NCBI GenBank assembly: GCA_911728455.2
Contig: OU452219.1
Coordinates: 501,001-565,000, forward strand
Length of the DNA stretch: 64,000 bases
Direction of reading: 5' to 3'
DNA from: Marthasterias glacialis
Lineage: Eukaryota; Echinodermata; Asteroidea; Forcipulatida; Asteriidae
Under the pieces are notes generated by a model. The model was not told where the DNA came from and did no database searches. It saw only the letters and a program-made list of their open reading frames with translations. Below, piece by piece: positions 10,376 to 21,839 of this stretch. Position 1 is the first letter of the stretch; each line of letters opens with the position of its first letter. The position numbers were made by a program, and so were the translations under genes.

Positions 10376-10760
10376 CCGGTTTGGACTTTTGCCCTTGGGG
10401 AAAGAAAAGTTTGGATTGTTTGGGGTCAGAAGGTCAAAGGTCAAGGTCACAGTGGTGAGTTACAGTGAAATGGTTTCCGGACCTTAACTTTAGCCAGAAT
10501 TGACATGTGGACTTGCAGCTTGGGTGGGGGTTGCCCTTGGGAAAAGGAAAGTTGGGATTGTTTTGGGGTGAAAAGGTCAAAGGTCAAGGTCAGCCTGGTA
10601 GTGATGGTTAAATGGGTTCTGAACTATAAACTCCAGTTAGTAGTGACATTTTGACTTGTCACTGGGTTGGGTGGTTGCCCTTGGGGAAAGAAAGTTTGGA
10701 TTTTAATTTTTTTTTTTTTGGGGGGGGGGGTGGGGGGGGGTGGGTGGGGGTTAAGGCTAA
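10376..10760 (+). repeat. Tandem repeat rich in AAGGTCA half-sites (3 units, ~142 bp)
   Basis: Units begin at GCCCTTGGG near 10391, 10532 and 10676. The first two carry AGGTCAAAGGTCAAGGTCA (about 10432-10450 and 10572-10590), that is, three nuclear-receptor half-sites in direct orientation spaced by one and zero bases, with the extended TCAAGGTCA form. The third unit has lost this block to a poly-T/poly-G run (10710-10750), itself G4-like. Just upstream is ACGTCCGTCCGTCTGG. Repeats of this general type are known as dispersed families in invertebrate genomes; the half-sites may be incidental. Confidence 0.65.
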
Positions 10761-12100
10761 ATGACCAGGTTACAGTGCTGAGGTATAGGAACATGTGGTT
10801 TGTGGATATCTTTAGTTACCTACAATGTATAAGGGCTGAGGGGTTTCAACATCATTGCTGCTATTTTTGTATCTTAGAACCTTCTAACTTATTCATAAAC
10901 ACCCAAAACCAAAGATAAGATTTGAAGGCCTAGCCCATGTTAACTTGATTTGTCTTCCGACTCTGTTAAAATTAAGAAAATAGGAATTTCAATTTTTGAA
11001 GATTGGAGGTGGTTAGGGTAAATTTCATTTCATAATCTTCATTTTGCAAGTAGCACGCAAGTCTCTTCTTGGTTAAATTTATACTTAAAAAAAATGGGAT
11101 TTGAACATCAGAAAAGCTTCACCTTTGCATTACTTTAGAACTTGATTAAGTTTGAGATAGGGTGCATACTACATGTGTGTAGGACAATGAGATAGCAGCT
11201 CATACAATGTAGCAATGAAGCATTCAGGCCACTGCAAACCCAGACTTGTTGAGTGAAGGCTGTCCGGTATGCTATAACAGGTAACCACATAAATACTAAA
11301 TCGGAAATACAGGATCTTAAATCAAATGCAGAACATGAAGTATGAAATTGGACAGCACAACCTCCTTTCCTCATGTCCCCTCTGTATGTAAATCAACAAC
11401 CCCCATCCCACCTCCATCATCCTGATAATAAGGTCACATTTTCTGAAATCCCGACCCTCTGCTGCTACTTTTATTCAGAACTCATGACTGACTCATCCAT
11501 ATTCATAAACCAGTGGTTTCATTTCATATCTGCATACCTTGTGGGATTGACTGTCTACAGCATCCTGCTACATCGTCACCCACAGTGGTCCAAAACATCC
11601 AAAACAAGTCTTAATTTGATTTTTGTCAAGGACTACGTGATTTATCATTCTTGACAACTCTCCAGGACCATAAATCCGCAGTGTCTCCATCCAGTGAAAG
11701 ATTTGACCATCTATGACATTTGTGATATCATTCTAGTTATCAGTTAAACTAAGCCAAACATGCTGTCCTCTTTCTAACATTTACACCCTTAATTAGTAAC
11801 TGTGACAAGATAAAACGAGATCTTGAACTGCCTGTGTCCCTCAAGAGGCTAAAAGGAATCTACTTAAGAGCAGTATGTAATGTAAATGAGGTTCTATGTG
11901 ATGAGTTTCACGTGGCAAGTCAACTCTGAACACTGTATGTCGTTGAGGCTGTTAATGAACAAGGTGAAACCCTGATTGCATGTCATACCAACCAATGTAT
12001 TATCATCTATGGTAGGGCTCTTCTATGGACAGCACTAACGCTGAATTGGCCCTCTAGAGTTGGTGTCAGGAGCTCATATTCACACTGTTGATGTAGACTG

Positions 12101-12350
12101 GAGTGTCATGGCTGAGTGGTCTAGTACACCAGACTCATTCTGTGGCATTTGTGTCCTTGAGCAAGACACTTAACCATAATTGTTTGTCCTTCGGATGGGA
12201 CGTTAAGCAGTTGGTCCTGCGTGAAAAAAACTGTGCACTTATTGTCACTTTAAGGGATCTGCCCTGGTGTTTCTACTATGGTTGGCTGCAGATTGCGTCA
12301 CATCACCCTGAAAACCCTTACAAGGTGTTGTAAAAAAGGGGTTCATAATT
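12101..12350 (+). mobile_element. tRNA-derived SINE, copy 3 (B box deleted)
   Basis: A box TGGCTGAGTGG at 12109-12119 and ACACCAGACTCATTCTG follow the other copies. Sequence from the anticodon loop to beyond the T arm is then missing, so the B box is lost and the element joins directly to GTGTCCTTGAGCAAGACACT. The 3' half matches copy 2 (GGGATCTGCCCTGGTGTTTC). A dead copy. Confidence 0.8.
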
Positions 12351-13637
12351 CAAACATAGCTCTGCATACCTGTTGTAAAAATAATGAATTCTTTGAGAAG
12401 TTAATCAGGCATAGATAAAGGTATAAGATGGCTGATGGATGCATGTAACTCCTTAGTTTTAGTGATCAGAAAGAAAAATGGACAACTTTGTGGTTTGAAG
12501 TAAGGGAGCTAATTTTGCCAATGTGAATAGCTGCAATGTAACTTAAGGCAAGACAATAAATGTTTTTAATGTATAAGTATTTGCAAGTATTATTTCAACA
12601 ATGGGTGCATGTGTTTCAAAAAATATTTAAAATTTAGTTTTTAGATAGTGTTGTACTTAACGTATCCTTCCAAGAACCAGTGTTATAACAGCGATGAGCC
12701 ATTTGAAGTGGACTACAATCTTCTTTAAAATCCCTCTTCATAGCTACATTCATCGCCCAGAATATATCTTGCAGTCTTCTGCTTCACTGAAGACCCCCCC
12801 CCTGAAACTCTCTCCACTAACCAAGAAGTGTTGAGAGAAAGACTTTATGCAAAGATGGGAGGTTCATCCTGAATGAGATGATGTCCATTCAACAGCAACT
12901 TTTTGAATCATAATTCCTAAGTTGGCATCAAGCTTAGAAATCTCTTACCTTTGATCCGTTTTGTGTGGGTGATAGGTTTCTTCAGTTGAGAAGGAAACAC
13001 AGATTTCCTATGTTATATTCATTGCTCCGTTCTGACATAACCAGAGTGAAAGAGACTTCCTCTGAATTCATATTTTGGTTTACCTTTTTGGGAAAGTGCA
13101 ACCCCTCATGGCCTTGAACAGTTTTAGCCTTGCTTTGAAATTTTTCCAAGAAGATAGGAATTGTTTTTCCAGTGATGTCGAGATGTCAGAATTAAAGGAC
13201 TCCTTCCCAGAATTGGTGGGCGTTGTGGTCATTGAGTTTTTACATCTGAGCTGTTATTAAAGTGATAATGGAACAGCATAGTAACAACCCCAATTTCAAA
13301 ATTATCAAATGAATATTTACAAGTTTATTTATTGAATGTAAAAATGGAAAATACACCAATCAACCTGAATGTACTCTTCCAAAACGTTTGAGCTTCCTGT
13401 TTAGCAATGTCATGCACTGCAAAATCTTGAGGGATGTTTTAGTTGTATTTTCCTCCTCTATACAGTTGTGCTGAATAATACAATAGTAACAATTTTGTTT
13501 GATTATTTGAAATATCTGGATATAAGTTTAAGGTTCAAAGTTCAAAACATGTATTTGTCATGTAATTCAAATGCATGGAAACCTCTCGTCCATTGTATGT
13601 ACAAAAGTGCAAAAAAAAATTCATTTAAACATTCACT

Positions 13638-13720
13638 AATTATAATAATAATAAATAATAATGACAATTTATTGAGCGCACAAATCCACAAAAGTGCTCA
13701 TACATATAAAAGATGAATTC
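13638..13720. repeat. Dispersed repeat fragment (AATAAT... TTATTGAGCGCA)
   Basis: An AATAATAAT microsatellite runs into ATGACAATTTATTGAGCGCA and AAAAGTGCTCATAC. The pattern AATAATAAT plus TTTATATAGCGC-like sequence is a frequent dispersed motif in animal genomes. A related piece, TTTATATAGCACCTTGTAA, lies at 28048-28066. Confidence 0.35.
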
Positions 13721-15360
13721 AATCTCAAAAGAAGGTTTACCGAAATTTAAAAAAAAAAGTTTAAGCATTTAAAAACAGTATTTGATAATTCATGTACAAG
13801 CATTATTTGATTTGAACTTGAAATTTAGATTAGTTATGTAATTAGTTATGCAATGTATTGTGTGTTATTTCCAGTGGCTGGGTGGTCAGAGTGAAATTAA
13901 AAGTGTGTGGTAGGGCATGTCCAAATTTGCTGATTGCCAAGGAGTTTTCAGACCAGCTTTCAGTGTGACATTAAATCTCTCATGGTTGATTTGTCAGGAA
14001 TTTTCAAATAAAAAAAGGTCTTTCCATTGTATCTCCCCGTCTGATGATGTCATCAGTCTGAAACTTTACACTTGTGTTGTCTGCACAAAGGTCATTTTGA
14101 ATACCAATTTTGAAACGATTACTGTAAACTTTGCAACAGACATAAGCTAAAACACATTTTGAAATGTGTTTAACCTGTCGCTAGCGAACACTCAGGTATT
14201 TATGACATCTTAGGTAATTTTTGTTCAAATTAGAACCTTGCGGGACTATAACATTGTTTTAAGCAATTCCAAAAAATGTACCACTTTCTAATTATAAGGC
14301 AATTCCGGTTTGGACTAGAAGGAAAGGTCACATGATTTCATGCCCCCCAAAAAAGGCATATGATATTCTCTGATCAATTCCCACAAAAAGTGAGATACTG
14401 TCTCTTGTGGTTGAATGGATACTGATTTTTAAAGATTTAAAACATAATTGTTTAAAACCTTTGAATGTGACTACCAATGACACACGTACTGTTATCTGTT
14501 AATGGTATCCTGCCCAAAATTGTTTTCTTCAAATTTTTTCTTCTTAAGCAGCTCTATGAAATTAGGCTGTAGTTTAGACCCAACATCCACTTACAAAATT
14601 ATTCAAAAATGGCATCACTTCTACTTCAGAGATTTATTTACAAAAACCTTTTTTCTTCATCTTATTTCCATTGGTTTATTTATTTTTTCTAAATATATCA
14701 ACTTTAATAATTTACCGTCACGGCATATGAGCTGATTCATTCCTACTTGAACTTAGCGGAAGATTTGATTCCAATCTTTGTTTTAGATAATGTGCTTCGA
14801 TGTGGCTCAGGGGACAATAACAAAATCATGAAATAAATATCAATTGCAGGGCCAGATGTTAAAGACATATATATTTAGCTAAAGAAAGCCAAGTTTACTT
14901 AATGGATTACGGGTGAATGACTTGGTGGTATTTTCCCGCTTTCGTTGTGGTCCTCGGGGAAAATGAATATTAATTGGTTGGATTTGGGGTAAATTAGTTG
15001 CATCCATGTATCTGCACTGGCCAAACCATTTGTGGTTTGGGATATCTTTAGAGGGAGTTGTTCACAATCTTCTACCCCTGGTTCTTTAGGGACTTGGTTG
15101 GATTTGGTTGGCGGCAAGCACCAGGCATTTCATGGTTCTAGGAGGACTAACAGGAAACATCGTTTCTGTGGGTGTCGGGAAGGTGAAGTTAAGTGAAATG
15201 CCTCATTCAGATGGTAACAATTTTTCCCCTCAGAGCTACAATGTGCAGAGCTGCTTTCTATTTTTATTTATATGTGGTTTTGTTTGTATTAGTTTTACAT
15301 CATACATGTCAAACTCCTATGGTACATGTATATACACCATTCTATGCTTATTTCAGAGCT

Positions 15361-15412
15361 AGTTCAATCAAGGACTATAGTTAACCATAGTTCAACTAAC
15401 TCTGATTGAACT
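15361..15412. repeat. 52-bp palindromic block
   Basis: AGTTCAATCA (15361-15370) pairs with TGATTGAACT (15403-15412). Inside, GGACTATAGTTAACCATAGTT is itself nearly palindromic around GTTAAC. It could fold as a hairpin in RNA from either strand. Further TAGTC/GACTA motifs follow to about 15450. Confidence 0.5.
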
Positions 15413-15989
15413 CATGCTAGTCAACGATGGTTGGACTAGTTTAGTCGACTATTCGCGAAAAAACAAAAGCAAAAACATTTAAAGGGAATTTTCCACCATG
15501 ATTATCTTTATACCATGTAAGTTATGTGCAAATCTGTGGACATTAATATTTTCATTCTTTCATATATTTCTCTATAATTATGAATGATTTCTCACTTGAC
15601 AACTGCTCAGTGTCATTTGTGTTTCTTTTTGTAAGGCATTACACAGGTAACAACAAACACATGAGAATTCACTCGGTCGGACCCTGTACATACTATACGC
15701 CAGATAATGTCCAGTGTAACTCGGCAACTGTGATGGGCTGTGGTATTATAGGCCAACGTTGATCGTCGTGGATATAGAACAATGGGGATCATGTGCACAG
15801 TAGACTCTGCGCAAATGACTCCGTCCAGATAAAGGACTCTGTGGGGTTCGCAAACAAACTAATCGGCTGCTGCATGTAAGATTTGAGAAACACCATGAAT
15901 GTGTGGCCATTGCAGTAATTAACCACACGGGTCAAGAATAACACAGCGCCTAAGAGAAAACAGAGGGAGTGTGTACGAAAAACTGAATG

Positions 15990-16185
15990 CTCCCAAACAA
16001 CAGCCGCTGCATGACGAAAAGCACTGAATAATGCGGGAAAAGCGACGATTTGCCTGTGACGCGAAAACAACATTTTCGGCGGAGGTGGAAGGGCAACGAC
16101 GACACCCTCCGGATTTTTCTCGATACGTGGGTACCCCTCCCGAGCCACGGGACCCAGCCGTTCCAGACGCTATGTGCGACAAACA
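15990..16185. promoter_or_regulatory. Isolated CpG-rich patch inside the 14-kb intron
   Basis: Roughly 18 CpG dinucleotides in under 200 bp, with GACGCG, TCGGCGG and ACGACGAC, while the flanking kilobases are CpG-poor and AT-rich. Overlapping open frames run through it on both strands; the longest is 119 codons on minus, 15789-16148. None resembles a known domain, so the frames are probably a composition effect. It could be an internal or antisense promoter, or a CpG-rich transposon fragment. Only the base composition is seen directly. Confidence 0.3.
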
Positions 16186-16796
16186 TTTGAGGTTTTCGCT
16201 CTTATTATGTTAGATGTTCATGGTTTTGTCTGTAACATGTTTTGACAATGTGCTGAGTATACCAATTTTTGAAACATCACTTTCACCTTAAATATGAACT
16301 GGTATGCCCGTATGGAAGGATGAAATATTAAACAAAACTCAAATCAGAACAGTCACTATAGGCCTATTTTGTGTTTTTAAGGGATGAAATGTTTAGAATA
16401 ACAGGCCAGAAACATGCTTCCTGTCTGTCAGAGTTTGTGATCCTGGAGTTACCAACGGTGTATCTTTGCCTTGAAGACATTACTCAAGATGTGTCTTACC
16501 AATAAGGCGACCAGAAATCGCTTTCCTCCATAAAGTCTCCTCAAGGTGGAACAGGAACAGCAAGTCACCCTGATACAGTCATCATAAACCCCCAATCAGG
16601 AGAGCAGACTGGGCAATAAAAGCTTGTGACACTTGTGACATGAGGCAGACACCTCTATAGATGTATCAGGGAGTCTGCATTCATCTTTTGTTGTCTTGGG
16701 ATGAAATAGACTGCCCTGAACACCTTCACTGAGCCAGTTCTAGATGGCCTAATGATGACCGATAATTCTAGGGAAGGGTTGGGTGTTATCAGGGAA

Positions 16797-16996
16797 CAGA
16801 GCCCCCCTCCCTTCTCTCTGGGTAGTCGTTAATGAGACAAAGATGGTTCCTGAGCCCACCCCCCTCTCTGCGTAGTTAATGAGACAAAGATTGTTCCTGA
16901 ACCCCCCCCCCCCCTCTCTGTGTGGTCGTTATTGAGACCAAGATGGTTCCTGAGCCCTCCTCTCTGCATGGTCTTTATTAAGACCAAGATGGTTCA
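16797..16996. repeat. ~60-bp minisatellite, 4 degenerate units
   Basis: Units contain CTCTCTG, GTCGTTAATGAGACAAAGAT, GGTTCCTGAGCCC and a variable run of C. Unit lengths are about 60, 60 and 51 bp, with a final partial unit. The poly-C length varies between units. Confidence 0.8.
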
Positions 16997-18022
16997 ACAC
17001 CTTGAATACTGGATTGTATTAGAGACCAGGAAGGCTTGTTGATAAGAGGAAGAGGGCAGTGCGGTTGTCGTACACAAGGGATTTGGTTAATTTGTCATAC
17101 AGCAGGAGAGCCTTATCACTCATTTTAATAAAAGTAATGTGGAAAACTCGTGGTTTGAATGGATCTCAAGTGTTTTCACCTAAAGATGTGAATATTTTGA
17201 CAGAATCTCCAATGAGAAATTACAGCCCACCCTGAAGATAATGATATATTTAGAGGTTTAGTTAAATGGTTTTGACAAAATGTCAGGCTGCAGACACTGT
17301 TTGCTTTCAAGCACTTAATAAGACAATGAATGGGAGTATTCTGATGCCAGACAGCTCAGCCTGAAGACAGTCACACTAATGATCAAATTTATAGTCGTTT
17401 AAAATTGTTTGGACAAAATAGCCATATCATGGTTCTTTAGAGGTCTGGTATCCCCCTTCTGTGCTTCATCTTGTAATTATTATTGTCAGTTTGTCTGATA
17501 GTGTGCCACATTGGGCTAGAATTAGTCTGGCGTCTGCTTTTTGGGTGTTTTCTGCCTTATTTCAAATGGAACTTGGAGAAATAATAATTTTAGTCTTTTC
17601 CCTTCATAGACTATACTAAATTCCCATATAAGGACTCTTAAAAGCCAAAATTCTCATCTGTTCACTACCCAAATTTAGTAAATTTATATTGCTATTGAAG
17701 TCAACATGATTGTCATTTCAGCTTACCTGCTTTGATATTGTGATAGTTTGTAGTACCTTGTCTATTTTCTAATTTTGTAATAAAACTTGAATTGTTTAAG
17801 CTTTGTTGGTCATGATGTACAGTATGCATGTGCCCCCCAAGTTAAACAGATTTAAGAACTGATAGGATATTTTGTAGTATTAATACTTAATCAAAAAACC
17901 AAACTGTAGATATGTCAAACTTAAAGCTCGCTTGGTGAGAAATTTGTGCTGTTTTGTACAACCTGCAAAAAATTACCACCACAGGCTCCTGAGTTCGAAT
18001 CTTATGAAATTTAAATCACCTT

Positions 18023-18088
18023 AGAAGTTAAAAACACAACAGTAATAGGAAAATAAGAAGTTAAAAACACAACAGTAATAGGAAAATG
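18023..18088. repeat. 33-bp tandem duplication
   Basis: Two adjacent near-identical 33-bp copies carrying AGAAGTTAAAAACACAACAG then TAATAGGAAAAT. Confidence 0.85.
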
Positions 18089-21000
18089 CTGTTTTTGTTT
18101 CTCAAAAAAAATTGTCGCCATTTGTTTTCCCCCCTCTGCCTTACCAAAAAACTTCCACCCATCTTTAAATTGGCTCGAGTCCAGTACCTCTTATTTCGAC
18201 CTGTGATGACCCATGGTCTGGTCCTGGGCATCACCTCCATGGTAATGACCTTTTACCACGCTCCCCCCCCACCCATTAGTCTTTACTGTGAATGTTGTCC
18301 AATTCTGTCAGGCTCAAAATGTTTTTGAAATTCCACTCTTAAGCTATTTTGTTGATTGACTTATTTACCCCTCCTAGAAAAAAATCGAGCATGGCCTCTT
18401 GTCGATTTTTCCCTAGATTTTCTTGGAGTGTTTTATGATCTTCCTTTGCCTGTATTTTCCTTTCCAAAACTATTTGAGAATTATTCTTTGGAATTTTGTA
18501 TTAAGTGGTTTCTCATCAATTTCCTTTTTATATATCCCCATTTCTACTTATTCCTCTCTCACGGTTCCAACTATTTTGTTCTGTTCATGAAGCAGATATC
18601 TTCTGGTGTTGCATGTCCTCTGGGTACTTTACATTGGGCTTTGCTACAGAAGTTTGGAACCAATAATGTTTGGCAGCTGGTCTTCATTCTCTTTGATTAT
18701 TTACACTCTTTGCTAGTTTAAACAACTTGAGAAAATTATGTTCAATTCTAACCTGTCATGAACTAGTTTCTTGTTTTTCCTTCCATCTCATTTTTTGCTG
18801 TTTCCTTTTTTTCTCTCTCTGAAGAATGTCTACGAGACTCAGAAAGTGTTTGATTTAAGTTTTCACCAAATCGGTTGTTCTTTTTGTTCTCCCCTTGGCT
18901 TTCTTCTCCTTTTGTCTGATATAGTGATTTTATTGATGGGTAAGATTTTTGAAACGTTTTTCTGCGAGGTTGTTTTTAAACCTTTTTACTTTCTATTCAT
19001 CTTCTTTTTTATACTTTTTGGCTTATCTCCAATACCTCTTCTCTTGACCCCTAGTGACCCAGGTTCTGGCCAGCCCACACCCCACTATTGACCCTCTGTG
19101 TTCCCAGCCTACTTGCCCAAACTGTCTATGCGGTGTCAACCACCCATTTACACTACCTTCAAGAAGCGTGGACAAAATCATTTGTCAAAAATGACTGGTT
19201 TACTCACAAAGCCCTGGCATGAGAAATGTCCAGTTTACTTAACAATGGAGGGAATGAGGAACACAGGTACTAGGTCCTTGTGTCAGGTCAGTCACCTGCT
19301 GTAACACTTAAAGGGAAGGTTCATCTTTGGTCTTGAGAAGAGTGTCTTCATCCCATCCAATAAGTCTCCAGGAAACACATTGCAAATCCATTCCTTGAGA
19401 AATGTCTTCAAGTCGATGCTCCTGAAATTGAGAAAGTAGTGAAAACTGTTCATGTTTGCCCTCTCTTGCTAAATGTGGGGTATTGTCTTAAAACATTGTT
19501 TAGATGCTGAAATGGCATTTAAGAGAGTCAATGTGTAACATGTAGACCTCATTAAATGTGCCACTTTTTCAAGCTCCATTCAGTGTTGCTTTGTTGTTAC
19601 TGGAAAAAATTGTAATAATCTCAATTTTGAAATGCCACATTTTCTCATTTTGCGGAAGCTGGAACAATTGACAATTTTAAAGGCGTGTGCAGAACCTCAT
19701 ATTATGTGTACTTCCACTATCTGTGATTTATTGTTAAATAAATAGTTGTGTTTGTAAAAGTTGAAAAGTGATTATTCAACCTTTTCAACACATGGCAACA
19801 TCATTTTGTATCTGGTGATTCTACATTTAAAACATTCTCACATAATTTGTCTCTACTTTCCAACAAGTAACTTTCAACAATCTAGTTTTTGATAATTTTT
19901 CCTGAAAGACTGTTAAACTTGGTGTATTCAGTCATGACACCAAGTCATCACGTTGTCAAATATGAGCTTCCTTCAGGTGGGAACATTCCATTGCATACAT
20001 GATGTTTGTAAAAGGATTTCCTGTTGAAATGTTGTTGTTTCCTATCTTTTAAAACTTAAAAGTTACAAATCAACTCAGGTACCTCCTTACCAATTGACTC
20101 GCTTGAATTTAAGTTTGCTGGCTACAGGTGTTATAACATTACTTACACTTCAATTTATCACAAAGTTCTTCCCAATCTGACTTAACTTGACATTTTAGTC
20201 AGCGCCTGCATACTTAACTGTAAATGTTGGAATTGGATTGTAGCCGACACTGAACCATATCGTTAACAGTTGATAAAACATGGCCTTTTGACTCGGTTTA
20301 CATTTGTTACAAAAGAAATGTCCAGGTGAAAGTATTGCACCTTGAGACTCCAATGAGATTAGGCGCTGATATTCCATCACCTTTTAGAAGGCGCATTGAC
20401 AAATGTCATAATTGTAGGAAAAAGCCATTTCCTAAGGTGGTTTAGGATCACTGCAAAAGCCCAATAAATTACACACTTACTGAACTCCCATACAGTTTCA
20501 CTCGATCACAGATTTATTTGCAAGATGAATGCTTCTATAAATTCGATTCCATGTGAACTTCCCTAACAGTATGACTTTCTTCTCATTCCTTAACCTCCTT
20601 CTATGACAGCTGGTTTTGATTTTTTCAGAAACCATCTTGGATGTAAATTTTCTTTCATTTGATTAGAGTTTTATTTTTACACCAGCAACAATTTATAGCC
20701 CTGGTTTTGAAGCCGCAAGAGGCGACGTGTTGATTCTGGGGCTACCTTACCCTTAAAATATGGTAACTGAATACAGGTTGATGTGTTTTGGTTGTTAGGG
20801 TGTAGGCTATGACACTGGACTCTGGGTTGAGGAATGATAAATTAAATCTGAGCATTTGATTTGTGTTAAGGGTTGATCATTATAAAGGATTGTCGTAAAT
20901 TGTGAGAGTGACCAAGGAGATGATGTTTATATTACTCCTTGAGATTGAAATGATGCATGGAGGGAGAACCGTTAAACCGATTATGACGTGATTGATATAT

Positions 21001-21546
21001 GTTTGATGTGTAACATGGGTGATGGTCTACACAGATCTAACTGTGTACGCTTCCTGTTTGTTGCTTAATGAAGACGCTTGATGGCAGGACTGTCCTGTTG
21101 GTGTGTGTGCGCGTATCTGCTGCATGGTCAAAGTTCTCACTATATTTCCGGCTCCCACTCTGGCATATTATTTTTGTGTGTTTTTTTACCCCAAAAACAC
21201 CCATTTTGTCATTCAAAAGCATTTCTTACTCGACAGACACTTTTAATTCTGAGAAGACCTCAGTCTTTGAAGAACGTATGTAAAAAAAGCCAAGTCAAAT
21301 TATTAAACTTTTCTTGCATAAATCAAAGAAAAACTAGCTTAATGCAATTGCCTGTGGGATTCTGGTAATCAGTGGAGCCAGTTTGTGTACAGTGGGCGTG
21401 GCTTACAGTGGAATGATGTCACAACATAAACAGGATAAACATCTACTGTACTGTAATGCTCTTGTGCATTGTGTGTTTTCTCAATCTTCAAAAGATGAGT
21501 AGGCAAGATTTGAAACTTTGCATGGTAGGTGAACAATCTTTAAACT

Positions 21547-21839
21547 GAGGTTTGTGGTGACACCATGTGACAATATCTCTAATGAGGTTTGTGGTGACAC
21601 CGTGTGACAATATCTCTAACGAGGTCTGTGGTGACACCATGTGACAATATCTCTAATGAGATTTGCAGTGGCACTATGTGACATCTCTGATGAGGTTTGT
21701 TGTGACACCATGTGACAATATCACTAATGAGGTTTGTGGTGACACCATGTGACAATATCTCTGATGAGGTTTGCCGTGACACCATGTGACAATATCTCTA
21801 ACAAGGTTTGTGGTGACACCATGTGACAATATCTCTAAT
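21547..21839. repeat. 37-bp minisatellite, 8 copies
   Basis: Units start at 21547, 21584, 21621, 21658, 21692, 21729, 21766 and 21803. All are 37 bp except the fourth, which is 34 bp (three bases lost from GACAATATC). The consensus contains GAGGTTTGTGGTGACACCAT then GTGACAATATCTCTAAT. Units differ by one to several substitutions and there are no unique spacers. Open frames across it on minus (HGVTTNL-type repeats) are composition artefacts. Confidence 0.95.

Noticed and set aside
15789-16148. 119-codon minus-strand frame as a gene
   Set aside because: No recognisable domain; overlapping frames on both strands suggest a composition effect of the CpG-rich patch. Kept only as a finding.
18356-18721. 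121-codon Phe/Leu-rich frame as a membrane protein
   Set aside because: T-rich intronic DNA gives such hydrophobic frames by chance; a second similar frame follows at 18771. No motif or start context.
21547-21839. Repeat protein on minus (HGVTTNL-type frames)
   Set aside because: The frames simply read the 37-bp minisatellite; the 37-bp period is not a multiple of three, so no periodic protein repeat is kept.
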